Position numbers and translations under genes: made by a program. The notes beneath the pieces are model-generated. The model was not told the DNA's origin. It saw only the letters and a program-made list of their open reading frames with translations, and did not search any database. A stretch of DNA of 64,000 bases from JADJXV01 sp964527785 (GTDB lineage: Bacteria > Bacteroidota > Ignavibacteria > Kapaibacteriales > UBA961). Shown piece by piece: positions 62,734 to 64,000 of the stretch. The DNA lies in assembly GCA_964527785.1 (NCBI GenBank), contig CAZGNO010000004.1:1-64000 (forward strand), read 5' to 3'. How positions within the stretch are numbered: the stretch's first letter is position 1; each line of letters starts with the position of its first letter.

Positions 62734-63498
62734 CTATTGATTTTTCATAAATTCGGCAATTCGCCCCGGAAAGTTTGTGGCAATTGCTTTTGCTCTGCGA
62801 CTTCGGGCAAATTTGAAATCTTCTTCGGTATTCACAGTATAAACTCCAAGATAAATATTACTTCTCACAGCATCCTCAGATCGTTTGTGGGTAAGTTCTC
62901 GCAAAGAGCATATAAATCCCTCGCACCCAATTTCGGAAGCAATTTCAGAAGGTAAACGTTTATCGTTCGGGGTATTGATTGCCGCTGTGTGAAGCTCAGG
63001 ATGCAGGCGTTTAAGACAAGCCAGCGATTCATGATGGAACGAACCAAAGAGAGTAAATTGCTCCATGCCCGTTGTAAAAATACATTCTAGAATTTTCTCA
63101 AGGCGAATGTGATAATCTTCTCCTTGTTGCGGAGGTTTTATTTCAATATTTAGATATGCCTTTCCTCTAATTAGCTCAATTGCCTGAAGAAGAGACGGTA
63201 CGGTTTCGCCGCTAAATTCTTTTGAAAACCATGATCCGGCATCCAAAGACTGCATCGAACGTAGCGATGTGGCTTGAACTCTTCCCTTCCCTTGTGTGGT
63301 ACGTCCCAAAACAGCATCATGAAATACAACAATTTCATGGTCCGCAGTGAGTTGCACGTCAAGTTCAATCATATCCACTCCGGCAGCAAGTGCCTGTCGT
63401 ACAGACGCAAGAGTATTTTCGGGAGCAGTTCCGGATGCGCCCCTATGACCAACAATAAACTGCTCTACCGAAGGGACAAATTGACGTAAAGAAAGCAT
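62734..63498 (-). CDS. Glycerophosphodiester phosphodiesterase
   Basis: A 254-residue GDPD-family TIM barrel. The catalytic and metal residues are in VGHRGASGTAPENTLASVRQ (His, Arg, Glu, Asn), MIELDVQLTADHEIVVFHDA (Glu, Asp, His) and LNIEIKPP (Glu, Lys). No signal peptide, so it is cytosolic. It splits deacylated phospholipid head groups to glycerol-3-phosphate and an alcohol. It is followed upstream, 24 nt away on the same strand, by an outer-membrane barrel gene. Confidence 0.92.
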   Translation of the reverse strand: MLSLRQFVPSVEQFIVGHRGASGTAPENTLASVRQALAAGVDMIELDVQLTADHEIVVFHDAVLGRTTQGKGRVQATSLRSMQSLDAGSWFSKEFSGETVPSLLQAIELIRGKAYLNIEIKPPQQGEDYHIRLEKILECIFTTGMEQFTLFGSFHHESLACLKRLHPELHTAAINTPNDKRLPSEIASEIGCEGFICSLRELTHKRSEDAVRSNIYLGVYTVNTEEDFKFARSRRAKAIATNFPGRIAEFMKNQ

Positions 63499-63522
63499 AC
63501 GTAGTCAATCAACAAGTATAAC

Positions 63523-64000
63523 TTAAAACCTGAAAAGAAAATTGGTATATAATCCAAAAGCGTTATAATCCCCATCACCGGTAATGACACTATACCGTAA
63601 CTCAGCACCCCAAAATATGTCTTGGCTTAGCGGAAACTGTACAAACATTCCGGGGCTAATTACTATACGTGAAGTGGTTTCATCCGATTTTTTATTTATT
63701 AACCCTCTAATATCGGTTATACTTCTGAATGTAATAAACCCAACTGCTACAGAAGGACGAAGAATCGCTTTTTTCTCTATGAGTACATCATACCCCAATT
63801 CGCCTGCAATAGAGTATGAAAATTTTTCTAAAGATAATGAAGTGGAGTCAAATGTTTGTGAAAGGGATCGTCCGAAATTATAGTTGAAAATTCCACCGAT
63901 ATACCATCTGCTTTCCGACGAAATTCCGGCGCGAACATTTATACCAAAATCATAGCTTTCCTTGAAACCATACCCAAAACCAAGCCCTACATTTACCCCC
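63523..64000 (-). CDS. Outer-membrane beta-barrel protein, cut by window edge
   Basis: The 3' part of a gene; the frame stays open on the minus strand from its stop at 63523 to the window end, so the start lies outside. The visible 158 residues alternate as barrel strands (GFGYGFKESYDFGINVRAG, SRWYIGGIFNYNFG, FSYSIAGELGYDVLIEKKAI) and finish YNAFGLYTNFLFRF with the terminal Phe of outer-membrane proteins. No specific family is recognised. It probably shares a transcript with the GDPD gene 24 nt downstream. Confidence 0.75.
   Translation of the reverse strand, partial: GVNVGLGFGYGFKESYDFGINVRAGISSESRWYIGGIFNYNFGRSLSQTFDSTSLSLEKFSYSIAGELGYDVLIEKKAILRPSVAVGFITFRSITDIRGLINKKSDETTSRIVISPGMFVQFPLSQDIFWGAELRYSVITGDGDYNAFGLYTNFLFRF

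Overview
The window reads as chromosomal DNA of an AT-rich Gram-negative bacterium of the Bacteroidota/Chlorobiota/Ignavibacteriota group; a Kapabacteria- or Ignavibacteria-like lineage is my best inference, not a proof. Reasons: two secreted proteins end in type IX secretion (Por) sorting domains, there are GWxTD-domain, DUF5686 and OmpA/thrombospondin-3 proteins, several promoters carry TAnnTTTG-type -7 boxes, and many genes lack a strong Shine-Dalgarno sequence. No rRNA, tRNA or CRISPR array was seen.

Layout. 1-4 kb: a copper-type cluster (AraC regulator with an HMA-like sensor end, HMA-MauE membrane protein, multicopper oxidase with a CopB-like barrel tail) bounded by short inverted repeats. 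4-6 kb: SGNH hydrolase and flavin reductase. 6-10.5 kb: a giant VWA/WD40/Ig-like protein exported by T9SS. 10.5-11.5 kb: a HEPN/MNT toxin-antitoxin pair and a TPR remnant. 11.5-19 kb: housekeeping genes (rpe, cysS, typA, ruvA) with a glycosyltransferase and a lipoprotein, then a KilA-N pseudogene broken by two visible lesions. 20-26.5 kb: DUF5686 protein, feoAB, purH. 26.6-31.4 kb: a divergent pair of a small unknown gene and an S24 (UmuD-like) repressor around a palindromic operator candidate, then lpdA, an FMN reductase and a glycosyltransferase. 31.6-36.6 kb: exported Lys-rich repeat protein, fbp, GWxTD protein, SDR and a Memo-like protein.

36.7-46.7 kb is a respiratory/transport block on one strand: a monohaem cytochrome c, an OprD-like porin, a YeiH-type anion exporter, two tandem dihaem lipoproteins of the thiosulfate dehydrogenase (TsdA) type, then an RND pump and a TolC channel without an adaptor. 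Together these suggest sulfur-oxyanion handling at the cell envelope (inference).

46.8-54.7 kb: a barrel protein, a second Lys-rich exported protein, a fused FAD/Fe-S dehydrogenase, a REP-type tyrosine transposase (RAYT) framed by two perfect 34-bp palindromes, pyrE, recX and recA. Three other 34-bp palindromes of the same architecture lie elsewhere in the window, so this is probably a REP/RAYT system. 54.8-56.7 kb: a cobalamin riboswitch with a terminator-like platform controls a secreted beta-propeller that resembles the B12-capture protein BtuG but carries a T9SS tail. 56.9-57.6 kb: a PIN toxin-antitoxin pair. 57.7-62.6 kb: two tandem OmpA-family paralogues, each with 15 calcium-binding thrombospondin-3 repeats in the same register. 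The window ends with a glycerophosphodiesterase and an outer-membrane barrel gene cut by the window edge.
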